Shown: positions 24,189 through 37,600 of the stretch, in pieces
Numbering within the stretch: position 1 is the first letter of the stretch
Layout: the number at the start of each line of letters is the position of its first letter
From: Tamarix chinensis
Taxonomy: Eukaryota; Streptophyta; Magnoliopsida; Caryophyllales; Tamaricaceae
Direction of reading: 5' to 3'
Length of the DNA stretch: 64,000 bases
Assembly: GCA_030549775.1 (NCBI GenBank)
Contig: CM060177.1
Location: 88,569,236 to 88,633,235 of the forward strand
Notes under the pieces: generated by a model
Database searches by the model: none
Seen by the model: only the letters and a program-made list of their open reading frames with translations
What the model was told of the DNA's origin: nothing
Translations under genes and position numbers: made by a program

Positions 24189-27100
24189 TGTAACACCCTC
24201 ATTTTTTACTACTAAAAATTTTCATTTTGAAAACCTTATGGAAGCAGAAACCTAATAAACACTTAGAAAAACTAGGGTGTTACCACCACACCTAACATAG
24301 GATAGACATCAGCTACTTGTCCCATATTAGATATAAGACTAAGAGACTAAACCAATCAAAACCCAAGTAGAGTGCGTCAAAACATATTACATGAATACCA
24401 AAAGAAAGGATTTTAAGCTCAAGACCTTGATGGCCTGCAATATTCAAATACACGAGGAAAATTTATTTAGATTATATGATCTAAATAATTACAGAAACAA
24501 ACATGGGGCATAACCCTAAACTATAGTTCGTCAAGGACCGCTCAAAAGTCTTTGGATGATATTAGAACCCATGCCCCACATGAGGTTGGACAACTAATGG
24601 CTATCTCTGAAAACCTACACATAACCCTCTGCTCGTGGAAATGAGTATGTGATCTAGCAAACAAGTATATTAGTATGCTTCCTACCGAGTAACCCAAGTT
24701 AACTCCTCAATAGAGTCACTGACATGTAACATTTTTCATGCATATTTCATATAAATAACATACATACTCTATCATAGTCACATCAGGCATAGGAAGCTCA
24801 TACCATATATGATCTATCATGCCTGACAATATAGTACAACATTGTAAATGACAAATATAAGCTATAAGGTAGAATGTCCAGCTAATAGTAAGGCTTTATT
24901 CATCTAGACATATAATTTCACCATAGGCCATTTTCATGTACCTAATTTATTGGGTCATTTATATATATGTAGGCCATTATCTCATTTTATGTTCTTTTCC
25001 TTTTACTTTTAACTTTCTATTTAGTCACATTATTATTCCAATGTCTTATACAATTACTCATTCAAATTATTTTACAATAATTATCTCAATTATTATCGAG
25101 TGATGGACTATGCACCAATCCATGGTCTCACATATCGTGGAAGTATATCCAAACTAAAAGGTATAAAGTCCAGGCTGACGCCAAGTAACCACAATTGGAC
25201 ATAAGTTCGAGCTAAAGCCAGGTAGCCACTAATGGACATAAAACTAGGTCTAAACCAAAGCCACATAGGTAACTAGAGCCTTAAGTATTGATACCCATAG
25301 TATATCATCATCGTCTAGAGTAGGTAAGGTACCAAGATTTTCTAGGATTTCGCCTAAGGGAAAAGCTCGAAGGCAAACTAATTCCTAGTAGCTAATCAAA
25401 GATCCAGTAACCCATACCCATACATATTTAATTATCTTTCGATTTAAGTGATTAGTACATTATTCTTGAGATTACATGATCAGACAAGGCCCATATAATA
25501 AGCAAGCGAGGCATTCACTTACTTATTCCATGTTAACCATTACCATTCCCCAACCATGTGTGGGATTTCCATTAATGATTATTCATTATTAACCAAATCC
25601 CTTAGATTAATCCATTTCAAGGCAAATTCCAGATTGCATTACCCTTTTAAAGGCATCTAATACTTATTCGGCTTTACCTATTAAGGCCTTTACAAGACCC
25701 ATTGAGTATGTCGCATATTATGATCCATTTAATCCATCCATTGAGTTGTCAATCTATGTCAATAGATGCATTTAATTTTTTAAATATTCATATACCATCA
25801 TTAGAAATGGTCTAAATGCATATCCAATTCAAAAGATAAAAATCAGACAATTTGGTCGAACCAGTCAATCGATGTGGCCTAAATAGTCGATCGGTTTTAT
25901 CAGCTAATCGATCGGTTGAGCCAACCAGTCGATCAATTTAGGTAGACCAATTGATTGGTTTGGCTCATCTAAAACTAGGGTTCCTTCAAATTAGTTGATC
26001 GATTAGGCTAAACCTATCAGCTATTCTAGGATCACTTGATTGGTTTCATCTAACTAGTCGAGCAATTTGCTCTCAAAAAGCATAAAACATGCATTTTTCA
26101 CGCAAATCATTATGAAAATTCCTACCACATCCAAACCAAAACATATCATGGCATCATACTAACACTTTTTAGCTCTTAAATTGACACGTGGTTCATAATT
26201 AATCAAATTAACCTAATGTTCCTAAAATCATACATTTTTCTTAGAATTCATAAGTTAATCAACATACATCTATCTATAACCAAATCATCATGCAAACTTA
26301 TAAAATCAAGACTTTAAAGAATACACCATATTACATGATTGATTAGGTCACATTTCGAAAGTAAGAATGAATTATTTGGTACAAGAAATTTTTTTCCATA
26401 AAAAGGAAAACTCAACTCGGAGATTTTCAACTTCTAAACCATATAAAAATAGAAGCAAAGCTTTAGAAATCCTAGGAATAATTTCATAAATCAGGATTCA
26501 AATTAGGATATAACAAACTTACCAAACTTAAGAGAAACATAGAGAGAATTTATGCTAAAAAAGAGATTCAACTTCCTCCTAAATCTAACCCTCCCTTACT
26601 TAAAAATAATCAAGAAGGAGCTAAAGAAAGGATTAGAGGAGTGGAAAGGAACTGAAAGTAAGCTTGAATTGGGGAGAAAAAACACAAGGTTAGAGAGATG
26701 GAATATTTTAGTGGTTGAAAGGAAAGTGAATGAAAATGGTGGTAAAGGCTGTTTATAACCAACAAATCATTACAAGAATGAGTGTGGTTAGGCACAAATC
26801 AAAATACCCTAATTTCTACTACTTGAATTTGAGATGAATAGATGGATTTCATTAAAATAGGATGATCTATAGAGATAAAATGGCGACTTCTAGAAATTGT
26901 AGGTCGAATTATCCTATAACATGTAAAACATAAGAGAGGAAATGAACAATCCATGTGGAAGCAATCTTCCAGCTAAGTAGAAATAGGTCTGGGAATCAAA
27001 ACAACGATTCCAAAGTGTGTAGAGGAGATAGATAGAGGAAGATAAAGCTGATGAAACCCTCTCCCTCAATTGCCCGAATCAAGCCCTCAAATCTTTTGGA

Positions 27101-27545
27101 GGCAGAATCTTATGCCAAATGCATGATAATAAAGGTTAAGAATCTTTAAAGGATAAATCTAAATGGGATTATCAAGGTTCCATTTTCATATAATAAGGTT
27201 TCCAAGAAAAATTAAGTTTCAAATATGTACTCTACTCAATAAACTAGCCGATTGATTTGGTCTACTGAAGGACTATTCTATAGAATAGTCGATCAATTCC
27301 CTAAACTAGATGATTGGTTTGGTTGAGTAAAAGCCCTTTAGTTAGAATGATAAACCTATATATTGGTTTATAGAACCAATTAATCGGTCCTCCTAAAAAC
27401 TCATTTTATTTTATATCTAAAACTTATTCAAATCCAACTTTCCCTCAAACTTAATTATAGTTCCAAATCAAAATCAAACATTATCAAATATTAATAAATA
27501 CCATAACTTCTCATTCAAAAACTTACAAAAAGATGGGGTATTACA
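24189..27545 (-). mobile_element. 3' LTR of element M
   Basis: On the plus strand it runs from TGTAACACCCTCATTTTTTA to AGATGGGGTATTACA, 3357 bp. Its first 1.4 kb align with 32508-33275 plus 43293-44000, the surviving part of the 5' LTR, at about 80% identity by eye. It carries the CACTTAAA-type block (25431-25465, minus strand), the CTCAT/ATGAG hairpin (24632-24645) and two ATCGATTGG-motif clusters (25850-26060, 27235-27400). Confidence 0.85.
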
Positions 27546-27564
27546 ACACTACCCCCTTAAAGAG
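27546..27564 (-). promoter_or_regulatory. Polypurine tract of element M
   Basis: On the minus strand CTCTTTAAGGGGGTAGTGT lies immediately before the LTR start TGTAATACCCC. This is the standard position of the plus-strand primer of reverse transcription. Confidence 0.8.
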
Positions 27565-27719
27565 GCCGTATCTCTAAAGCCTACTAACCATGGTCTAGGC
27601 ATAGTATATATATACATAACAATTCATATAGTATATTCAACAAGGCAAAAGGGTACTACCACCTTAAAAAATAGGACTACACCACAAACATCACACTAGG
27701 AGAACAACTCTGGGTATTT

Positions 27720-30700
27720 CACTCAAATATCCTCCTCGACCACCCAATTGGCCTGCTTGGTGCCATGTTGTGACTAGAGGACTTTTACCAGCTGAACACT
27801 CTTCATGGGCGTCGCTCGAGTCTTCACGTCTAGGATACTTACTAGTCTTTCTTTATAAGTTAGATGCTCTTCAAGCTCTAACAACTCTATTTGAATGACA
27901 TATGAGGGATCCGCTACATACTTCCTTAATTGGGATATGTGGATAGCATTTTGCAACACGTGATAATTCCACTAGTCTAATGTACCTTTGAATAAGCTTA
28001 TCCTTTCTACGGAACCTCATGATTCCCTTGGTGGGATAGGCCCTCAAAATGGCTCTATTACCTTCCTTGTTACCCTTGATTTATATTCTTAAGTCCGCAT
28101 AGCTCTTCTGTCGATCCTAGGCAGCTCTCGTACAGCCTTGAATTAGTCGGGTCTACCTCATCCTCTCCTCGATCATCTATGGTCCCAATATAATTAGTCT
28201 CATTGATATCCTTCCAGAATAAGGGACTATGATACTTTCTCCCACATAAGGCTTCAAAAGGTGACATCTTGATTCTAGCGTGGTAACTATTTTTTTAGGA
28301 GAACTTGATCAAGTCCAGGAAGTTCTCCCAAAAAACCCAAAATTCCAACACACATACTTGAAGCATGTCATTTAAGGTCTGAATGGTTCTAGTCGTTTGA
28401 CCATTCGTGGCTAGGTGAAAAGCAGGACCCATCTTTAGTTGAGCCCCAAAATCAAACTATAACTTTTTCTAGAATTGTGATAAGAATCTAGAGTTTTATT
28501 CTTACACAATCTTTCTAGGGGTCCCTTGTAATCACACAGCATGCTTCTTATAAGTATTGGCTATCTGCTCCATACTCCATGTCATCTTCATGATATGAAT
28601 ACTGCTAACTTATTCAAGTAATACTAAATAACCCATATGGAATAAAAACTATTACAAGTCCTTGGACGATCTAGCATGAAGTCCATCGATGTGTTATGTC
28701 ATTTTCCTTTTGGAACTTCTAGTGGTTATACCAATCCTACTAGCCTCTTGTACTTGATCTTGACCTTTTGACCACTCAAACATCAGTCAATAAACTATGC
28801 CACATCCCGCTTCAAAAGGGACAACCAATATACTTTTTTAAAATTCTTGCATAGCTTTTCCCCTTTAGGTTGGATAGAATAAGGGGTATAATGTCCTTCC
28901 TCCAAAATTTTTCTCTTAAGCTTAACACATCCTTGGGGGATATACCGCCTATAGAAATATCTAACACTATTGTCCTTGTGGATTTTAAACCCTTGGGTAG
29001 TCCCTTCTTTAATATCTTGCTTGATCCTTTTGAGCTTAACATCACCAATTTGATTAATTTAGATTTCCTCAAAGATCGAAGTGTGATGGTGAGCGCACTC
29101 ATTCTTGCCTCCACACTATTAGCGGTGATCAAATAGATCTCCATCTTATTTAACTCTTGGCATATATGATTTGACAATATAATTATGCTCAAGGACTGCA
29201 ACATCTTCCAGCTAAGCACATCTGCCACTAGATTAACCTTACTCTTATGATAGGTGAATTCAAGGTCATAATCCTTGACCAACTCCAACTATCGATGATG
29301 TCTTAAATTCAAATCCCAATGTGTGAAGATGAAATTGAGGCTCTTATTCTCATTATATAACTTGCACTAAACCTCATAAAAATAGTGCCTCCAAATTTTA
29401 AGAGACAACGTTACTACGACAAACTCTAAGTTGTGCGTTGGGTAGTTTTATTCATATTGCTTCATTTGTTGAGAAGCATATGCAACAACTTTACCATGTT
29501 GCATTATCATGCAACCTAATCCATGTTTAGAAGCATTATTATATACTTCAAAACTATTAGATCCACTTGTAACATGAGCACTAGGGATATAGTGAAACAC
29601 TTCTTCAACTCCTCGAAAGCTTTACCACTCTTCTAGTCCACCTAGAATCGCATTGCCTTCTTTAACAAGTTATTCAATGGAAAAAATGTCTTAGAGAAAT
29701 TAGTGAAAAAATTATGGTAGTAACCAAATAGTCCCAAAAAGTTGCACACCTCCTCGAAAGAAGTTGGTGTTGGCCATCTAGAAACTCTCAAATCTTAGGA
29801 GGATCCACTACTACCTCATCCTTGGAGATTATATGTCCAAGAAAAACACTTGATCTAGCCAAACCTCACACTTTGAAAGTTTGTCATAGAGCTGATGTGA
29901 CCTTAATAATGCCAAATTTTGCCTTAGATGTTTGAGGTTTTCTTGATTGCAAGAGTAGACGAGGATGTCGTTAATGAACACCACTATAAACTAATCTACA
30001 AAATGTGAATAAATCTGGTTCATGAGGGACATGAATGTTGCGAGGGCATTAGTGAGTCCTAAAATCATCACTGTGAACTTGTAATGACCATATTTTATCC
30101 ACAATGCAGTCTTGGGGATGTCCTTATCTAGTATCCTCAATTGATGTTAGCCTGATCATAGATCAATTTTGGATAGTACCTTGGCTCCCTTGAGTTGGTC
30201 AAACAAATCATCGATCCTTAGCAACGGATAATGGTTCTTTATTGTAACCTTATTCAAACCTCATTAATTGATGCATACTCTCAAGCTCTCATCCATTTTC
30301 TTAGCAAATAAGACTAGTATTCCTTGTGAGGATATACTTGGTCGGATGTAGTCGTTTTTGAAAAACTCCTCTAACTAAGCCTTAACCTCTTTCATCTATA
30401 CAAGTGCCATATGGTATAGGGATTTAGATATCAGTTTCATCCATGATAATAGGTTCACGTTAAACTTGACATCCGGAACAGGTGGTATTCTTTGGATCTC
30501 CTAAAGGAATACATTAGAATACTTACAAATGATTGTGATTTGCTCTAACAGTGTCTCAATTACCTTGATATCTCTAACACTACATAAGAAGAGTGGATAA
30601 CCCTTGGGAACAAGGTTTCTCATCATGATTTTTAGAGCAACCTTTATAGAGGAGCCTTGATATCTTAAGCTCTAGCACTTCACACTTTTTATACGAGACA

Positions 30701-31000
30701 CTAACACCCTTTGTTCCTCATAGAACCACACGTTCCTACTCGCAATCAATCTTCACTTGGTAATTCCTCAAAATGTCCATTTTAAAAATTACATTAAATT
30801 CATAAAATTTGAGGTCCATAAGGTATAAGGGAGATTCTACTCCCTAAAATATCTAGGCCACCCCTTTATATAACCTAGATCATGCAATTCTATCCCCTAA
30901 AGGAAACACAACAAAAGTAAAATGCTACCAGAAGGAGATAAGGCAACTCTAGTTACTAATGTGGATAACACAAAAGAATGTGATGCACTAGAGTCAAAAA
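27720..31000 (-). pseudogene. Ty3/gypsy pol remnant of element M (Tekay/Del type)
   Basis: Leftward on the minus strand: 30360-30560, the protease-RT linker, with FAKKMDESLRVCIN starting the reverse transcriptase; about 29750-30360, degenerate RT with an FVDDILVY-like active-site block (near 29960); 29230-29740, RNase H ending in ELVKDYDLEFTYHKSK and VADVLSWK; 28800-28950, the integrase zinc-binding segment; 28060-28760, the integrase core with SMDFMLDRPRT, GQTTRTIQTLNDML and MSPFEALCGRKYHSPL; 27720-27960, the C-terminal segment HISQLRKYV with LVKVLWSQHG and WVVEEDI, typical of Tekay/Del chromoviruses. Many stops and frameshifts make it inactive. The order PR-RT-RH-IN-chromo-like tail assigns it to Ty3/gypsy. 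Confidence 0.9.
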
Positions 31001-32240
31001 ATACACATACTGCCTGGTTAGAGACAATAATCATACCAATCACCACACCAACCTAAATCTCTACCTTTAACTAGCTAATCACGTCCAAGCGTCCTCCTAA
31101 AAGGACTCTTGTTGCATTGGCTGATCCCTAACATTACTGAAAGGTGTGAGGCTTCTAACCTATAGCCTAGCTATCTTAATTGGTAATAGTAGTTGGTGAT
31201 GGAGGAACCCTCAAAATTTATGGCCATTTTTACCAAATGGATTTAAAGCTCTGAGCTTTAGTTTGACCTCTCTGCACATTACTACCTCCAACTTGGAACT
31301 TATAGGCTCTATTTCCGACTGTACTACACCTATGGCAAGTAACCTTATTTCCTCCACAATATACTCCCAGGTGATTTTATTCATAATGCTTATAGTGGTA
31401 ATGCCTCTCCCCCGCACGTACCTCAGACTAACCTCCAACTTAGGGTAGTGTCGCCATACTCTTGCCATACTTGGGAGACATGCTACCTCTAGAGTATCCA
31501 TTCTTTCTATCACCAAGTTGCTGACGACCCTTATACTTCCTCTTGCTCCCAATTGGGCACTCCGGACTTAGATAACTTTAGAAGCCTCCAAATCCTACTT
31601 GTATATTCCCACCATGTCTTAGGGAGTAACTCCTACTAACAAATCTTGGTATCTAATCCCTAGGACAATCTTGAAACGGTGGACCTACATTGCCTCATTA
31701 GCCTCTACCTCAAGGGAAAACTAAACCAAATCCATAAATCTCATGCAGTAATCTTCTATCGACATACCTTACTAATGAAGGGCCATGAACTCATTGTACT
31801 TCTTCATATGAATATAAGTGGGATAGAAACAAGCACAAAGCACCTAAAGGAATATTCCCCAACTTGTAGGTTCTCTGCCTCTATGTTGGATGCTTCTTTG
31901 TTAGGTATTTGCTTTCCCCCTTAGGTAGTATAGTACATCATCAATCCTCTTGTCTATAGGGCAACCATATGTGATGAAGGTATTCTCCATATCTCTATCC
32001 CATATTTTCATAATGTTAGGGTCCCCCTAACCCTTAAAGATTGGTGGATGATGATGCCCAAGCCTCCTAAGACAATCTTCCAGAACTAGTGTAGATATTA
32101 ACATAGGCGGGGATTATGGTGCTTGAATTTGATCTTCAATGTAGGCTCCAACGGTCACAATGAATGCCTCAATACACTCGTAACATCGATTAGCAACCAT
32201 TGATTTTTAAAGACTAGGATTATTCAGAAATGATCCACTA
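31001..32240 (-). pseudogene. gag remnant of element M
   Basis: This segment lies between the PBS and pol on the minus strand, in the position of gag. Around 31290-31340 it gives CHRCSTVGNRAYKFQV, a decayed CCHC zinc knuckle of the nucleocapsid. The capsid part (31560-32200) is too broken to read continuously, but fragments such as short leucine-rich helices are in keeping with Ty3/gypsy gag. Confidence 0.65.
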
Positions 32241-32492
32241 TTTATTATCAAGGCTAGCACAACAAATAAACTATAAGGTTATCTACAACACATTCCCCAA
32301 CCCACTCTCACTCATGGACATTCTTAGTTTTGAAAATCTTTTCTTTCAACTAAATACATAAAGGATTCAAGAAATCATTTAAAATAACCTATGTATTTGC
32401 TCAACTGGTTTAAAATAAGAAAAGAATTTCAAGAAGTCCTGTTACGAATGATGTTGTATCCATTAAAAAAATTTAAGACCAATTTGTTAAAA

Positions 32493-32505
32493 GCTCTAAT
32501 ATCAA
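32493..32505 (-). promoter_or_regulatory. Primer binding site of element M (initiator Met tRNA)
   Basis: The minus strand reads TTGATATTAGAGC next to the LTR end. It differs at two positions from TTGGTATCAGAGC, the site complementary to the 3' end of plant initiator methionine tRNA. Both changes are transitions of the kind caused by cytosine methylation decay. Confidence 0.75.
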
Positions 32506-32507
32506 CC

Positions 32508-33275
32508 TATACCACCCCACTTTTTTTTACCATTGAAAAATTTTATTTTGAAAACCTCTCATAAGCCAAAAAAAAACTAATATACACTTAAGGAAAAATG
32601 AGGCGTTACCGCCATATCTAATATAGGACAGGCACCATCTACTTGTCCCATATTAGATACAAGGCCGAGAACCAAACAAACCAAAACCTAAGTAGAGCGC
32701 AACAAAACATATTATATGAATACGAAAAGAAAGGCTTTTAGGTACACAACCTTGATGGTCTGCTGTATTCAAATACACAAGGAAAATTAAGTCAGAGTAC
32801 ATGATCATCAAATTACAAAAATAAAAGTGGGGCGTAGCCCTATACTTTGGTCCATCAAGGATTGCTCAAAAGTATCTTGATATCCATGCTATTAGAACCC
32901 ATGCCCCACACAAGGTTGGCCAAATACCAACCATTCCTAAAAACCTGCACATGGGCCTCTAATCGTGGGAATGAGAAAGTGACTAAGCAAATGATCACAT
33001 CAGTATGCTTCATACTGAGTAACTCAAGTTACTTCAATAATGGAGTCACCGTCACATAAGATTATAGAATAATACGCAAGTTATACTAACATTTTTATTT
33101 ATATTTCATATTAATAAGATACATGTTCTATTATGGTCACATCAGGTATAGGAAGCTGATGCCATATATGACCCATCATACATGTCAATGTAGCACAACA
33201 TCATAGATGACAATATACAAGCTACAAGGTAGAATGTCTAGATAAAAGTAAGGTCTCATTCATCTAGACACATAA
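32508..33275 (-). mobile_element. 5' LTR of element M, part 1
   Basis: On the plus strand it begins TATACCACCCCACTTTTT next to the PBS and aligns with 24189 onward. It ends at CATAA, the target site used by solo LTR X. It continues at 43293. Confidence 0.85.
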
Positions 33276-33940
33276 TGTAATACCCTAATTTTTAAAAAAA
33301 TAATATATAATAAAATAAAATAAAATGTATATAATGATGATGATGATGATGATAATAATAATAATTCTACCATAACAAAATTTATTATTTAGCCTAATTC
33401 TAAGATATTATTTTAATTATCAAGTCTAAAATAAATTATAGGAAAATTATAATAATTATAATTATTATATAATTACTGTTAATCTATCCCAAAAATCTAA
33501 CCTAAAATTTCCACAAATTTCTTATTTCTCTTCCCTTTTTCTTTATTCTTTTTTCCTATTTTTCTTCTTTTCACCTTTTTCCTTTTCATCCTTCTCTTAT
33601 TTCTTCTTTCTTTTCCCTTATGGGTTGCGCTGATTTCGGCCCAAGCCCCCCTTATTCCTCTCTTCTTTTTTTCCCTAGCCAACCCAACCTTCCTTCCCTC
33701 TCACTTTTTTTTCTCCTCGAACAACCGACCCAACCCCCTTCTTTTTCTTTCTTTCCCCTCTCTCCATCTTTTCTTTTCTCTTTTCCCTTTTTCTCCCCGT
33801 CACCTACCTGACGCTTATCTCTCACACACATTGTCCACCCCTTCCAGTTTCCCCTTACAACACCCCTACAACCAATCATGATTCCCCTCCTTTTCCCTTC
33901 TCAGCCATGTAGGACATGCATGCTGGCATGCACCTGCACG

Positions 33941-34367
33941 ACCCCCAACATGCACCCCTCTCCTACCACCGTACCTACCCTTGCCCCCGCCCTATTACTG
34001 TTTAGGCCATCCTTCCCCTATGGTCAACCATACCTGTCATCTTCCCCATATCCTTAGCCCTTCCCTGCTTATAAATACCTCCTTCGACACCCCTCTCCTC
34101 TTCTTCTCCTTAAATGAGTTCCCCTATTCTACACACCTAGTGTTGTAAACGAGACCCCCAACATGCACCCCTCTCCTACCACCGTACCTACCCTTGCCCC
34201 CGCCCTATTACTGTTTAGGCTATCCTTCCCCTACGGTCAACCATACCTGTCATCTTCCCCATATCCTTATCCCCTTCCCTGCTTATAAATACCTCCTTCG
34301 ACACCCCTCTCCTCTTCTTCTCCTTAAATGAGTTCCCCTATTCTACACACCTAGTGTTGTAAACGAG
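33941..34367. repeat. Tandem duplication, about 213 bp per copy
   Basis: The segment starting ACCCCCAACATGCACCCCTC at 33941 is repeated from 34154 with only a few differences, including a one-base insertion. Copy 1 ends in TAGTGTTGTAAACGAG, which is the first 16 bp of the MITE that follows copy 2. The duplication therefore arose after the MITE had inserted. Confidence 0.9.
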
Positions 34368-34645
34368 CTGAGCCAAGCCGAATACCCTTGGGCTCGAGCT
34401 CGACTTGTTTAGCTAAAAGAACGAGTCAACCAGAGATTTTTAATGAGCTAAGCTGAACTGAGCTCATGAGCCAAAGCCAAAAAGTAAACTAAGCCTTACT
34501 TTTTTGAGCTTAGACTCATCTCGTTTTATAAAGGAGCCTAAAAGTGACGCTTGGGCTTATTTAACTAAACAAATGAATCAAACCTAGATTTTAATGAGCT
34601 AAGCCGAGCCAAATATTGAATTATCTTAGCTCATTTATAGCCCTA
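34352..34645. mobile_element. hAT-like MITE (294 bp)
   Basis: The ends are TAGTGTTGTAAACGAGCTGA and CTTAGCTCATTTATAGCCCTA, imperfect inverted repeats of the TAGGGRTGTAAACGAGC type seen in plant hAT-derived MITEs. Flanks TACACACC and TTAACACC match at six of eight positions, consistent with an old 8-bp target duplication. The interior is built of repeated GAGCTNAGCC words in both orientations. It carries no gene. Confidence 0.7.
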
Positions 34646-37600
34646 TTAACACCCCCTTTCTAGCCACTTCAGTTGTCGTCACCAGGCCACGCCCTTCCCT
34701 CTTCCCTCCCTACACCCACCTACACTTGTTGAGCCCTACTTCCCCCTCCTTTTGCCCTTCCTTTTTCTACCTGAGCTTGCAACCATGCATGCTACACTTC
34801 CCTGCACCACCTTCCACCACTACTAGTGACCAACTCCTCCTCTCCATGCCACCATCACATCTTAGCCACCTTGCATAGGTGCCCCAACTTGTGTAGCCAG
34901 TTGAATCACCCTTACTCCCCTATATTTCCCCTTCATTTCTCTTCCACCCTCTCCACTGCACCACCACCGACCGCTATTCCCACCACCATAACCCTTTCTC
35001 CCTTGCCAGCCTATTTGGTTCCAATCCCACCCTCGCCCCCTAAGATACTAACCTCCACCATATTTAACAAAAAATAGGTTGCTACCCTTGCGCCACTACC
35101 ACCACATCACTTTTCTTCCCCATTCTAGTTACCACCACTCCCCTTCCTCTCTTTGAGTTTCATTTAGTTAGATTCCCTTTTTTATTATTGTTATTTTGCT
35201 AAAAAAACAAAAATAAAAGAAAGAAAAAGGAAAATGAAGCCTAAGTTTGGATATTCTCATTTTCTAGGTACTATTCCGGTGACATTAGGAGAGGAGGCGT
35301 AGGTTATTCCTGCTTAGAGACTGAAGCCATTCCATTAAGGATATATTCATAGCTATGACCTTGTTTTTATTAAAATGTGACTTTATTATGTGCTGAGTGA
35401 ATACATGCATAAAATATTAGACGGTCTAGGGTTATATGTGTAGCTTGACTCGGCGAGGAATAAAGGTAAGAAGATGTGTGGACATGATTGTGTTGGATCA
35501 TATATTGATGTGTATTTCTATTATATGATATTGCATGTTTTGAAATTTTAAGGAGTCCTTATGTTATAAGCCATGAGATTTAGGTAGGATTTTGAGACCT
35601 AAGGGCATTTTTGTCAACATTGTGAAAAGAGGCATATGGGGAAACTCTGGGGGTGAAATTAGCCTAATATCAGTTGAAAGGAGATAAAAAATAACTATGA
35701 TAAATATAAAGGGAGTTAAGGCAAACATTGCATGGAGAGGGTTAACCATGCATGGGAGGAGTCAAACCTAATGCGAGCTATGTCTAGGGGTGGTTAAAGT
35801 GAGGGATGGTTGCTAAGAATGGATACGGGGGTTAATGATGACATTTTTGGGTAGCTTGATGCAATTGGGTGAGTCCTTGGATGCTAAGGGATGGGAGATT
35901 ACTATATAGGTGGAATTAGGGTTTTAGTAGGTCAAAGTAAGAAACCATAGGGGTAGGTTATTATCACATGTAGCAAATGGGATTTGGGCTGTATCTCTAG
36001 ACTATGATGTTAATCATGATATTTGGGGATTGTTTACTAAATCTGATGGCCGAGTGGGATAAGTGGGAGCAGATATAACTGCTATGGGGAAATTAGGGTT
36101 TTAAGAGGGGTCCATTTTAGGAGGTTATTATCATATGTGCAAAATGGAGGAGTTAGGCTACAAAATTTTAGGGGATGAATAAGCATAGTAAAAGATGTCT
36201 GGTTGTGGAAATTTAGGGTTAAAAAAGCATTAGAGGAAGGAATAGATCAACTAGGTAGAACTAGGGTTTTGAAGATAGCCTTAGTGGCCAATCGTCATCA
36301 TATGTGAGAAACGGAGGCAATAGGTTATGAACCATAATAAAATGGGATTCTAATGACAATTTTGGGGTGTGTTAGGTAAAATTGGGGACTTAAAGAAATA
36401 ATAGGGGGTATGGATGTACTACGGGTTGTTAAACTAGGGTTTCAAAAGGGATATGGTAGGTTTGGGGTAGTAGTAAGGTAAGAGCCTTGAGTTGTGCATG
36501 GTTGTGTGTGTCATCTAGAATAGATAAGACATGAAAAAGACACTAATCACTTAAAATAGAAGATCACTTGGGTCAGAGCTCATTGTATCTTATGTACCGA
36601 TCCATTGATGAGATTAGTGGCCCGGTGTAATACCCCAAAAATTTAAAACCTATAATTTAATAAATAACCTTTATTTGGGATAATTTAAAATTAAAATTTA
36701 TTTAATTTAATTATTTTGTGGATATTTGAGTAAATAAAATGGATATAAATATTTAATAAATTAAAATAAATATTTTAATATTTTATCATACGTATTTTAT
36801 TTAAATAAATTTTCAAACCAATATTTTAGTAAAATTATCCTTTTTTAACTAATATATTAAATTATAATAAATTGAATTATTAAATTAATTTATCTATCAA
36901 AAATATTACATGTCATTATTCTAAAAATTATTTTATTTTATTTCCCCCCTTTTCCTTTTTCTTTCTCCTTTTTCTTCCCCTTTAGGTTGCCGGCTTATGT
37001 CCTTCCTCCCCCTCACGCTAGGCCACCGACCCACTTCCTTCCCTTCCTCATCTCGCTCTCGCGTTATCATCCTGCCTAATCTCCCCCTTATTTTTTCTCT
37101 CCTTTCTTCCCCTTGGTTAGGCCAGCCAAACCCTTCATTTCCTTCCCACTCTCCCTCGCCCATGTAGGCTGACCCATCCTTTACTTTCTCTCTCACCCGA
37201 CCAATCTGCCTCTCCTTTCCTTTTCTTCTTCTTCTTCTTTCCTCCTTCCTTCTCCTTCGACCACCGCATGCCATGGCCAGCCTGCACCTTGCCTCTACTA
37301 TTGTAACCTAAAGCCCTGCTCCCTCTCCCCATCTCTTTCCTTCCATTTTCGGCCACATCAACCCTACAACCCTCCCCGTATGCCTTCCCCTTTCCTTCTC
37401 AACCTCCCTGCAGCCTACCACCTGCAACCACAACCCCCAGCCTGTGCCTGCCTCCTCTCATTTCTCTCTTCCTTTTCTTCTCCTTTTCTTCCCTTTCTCA
37501 GCCCATTTTTGACCTCCATCAACCCCCTCAACTCCCTACTAATCTCCTATTCTCCCTTCTTCCCCTCTTCTCCCCTCCCCTGTTTTCACTTGGCCACCTC

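Noticed and set aside
28870..29136. 88-residue plus-strand frame
   Set aside because: It is antisense to the pol remnant of element M, whose minus-strand frame has clear RNase H and integrase motifs.
33497..33879. Lys/Arg/Glu-rich minus-strand frames
   Set aside because: They are antisense to the pyrimidine-rich tract of solo LTR X.
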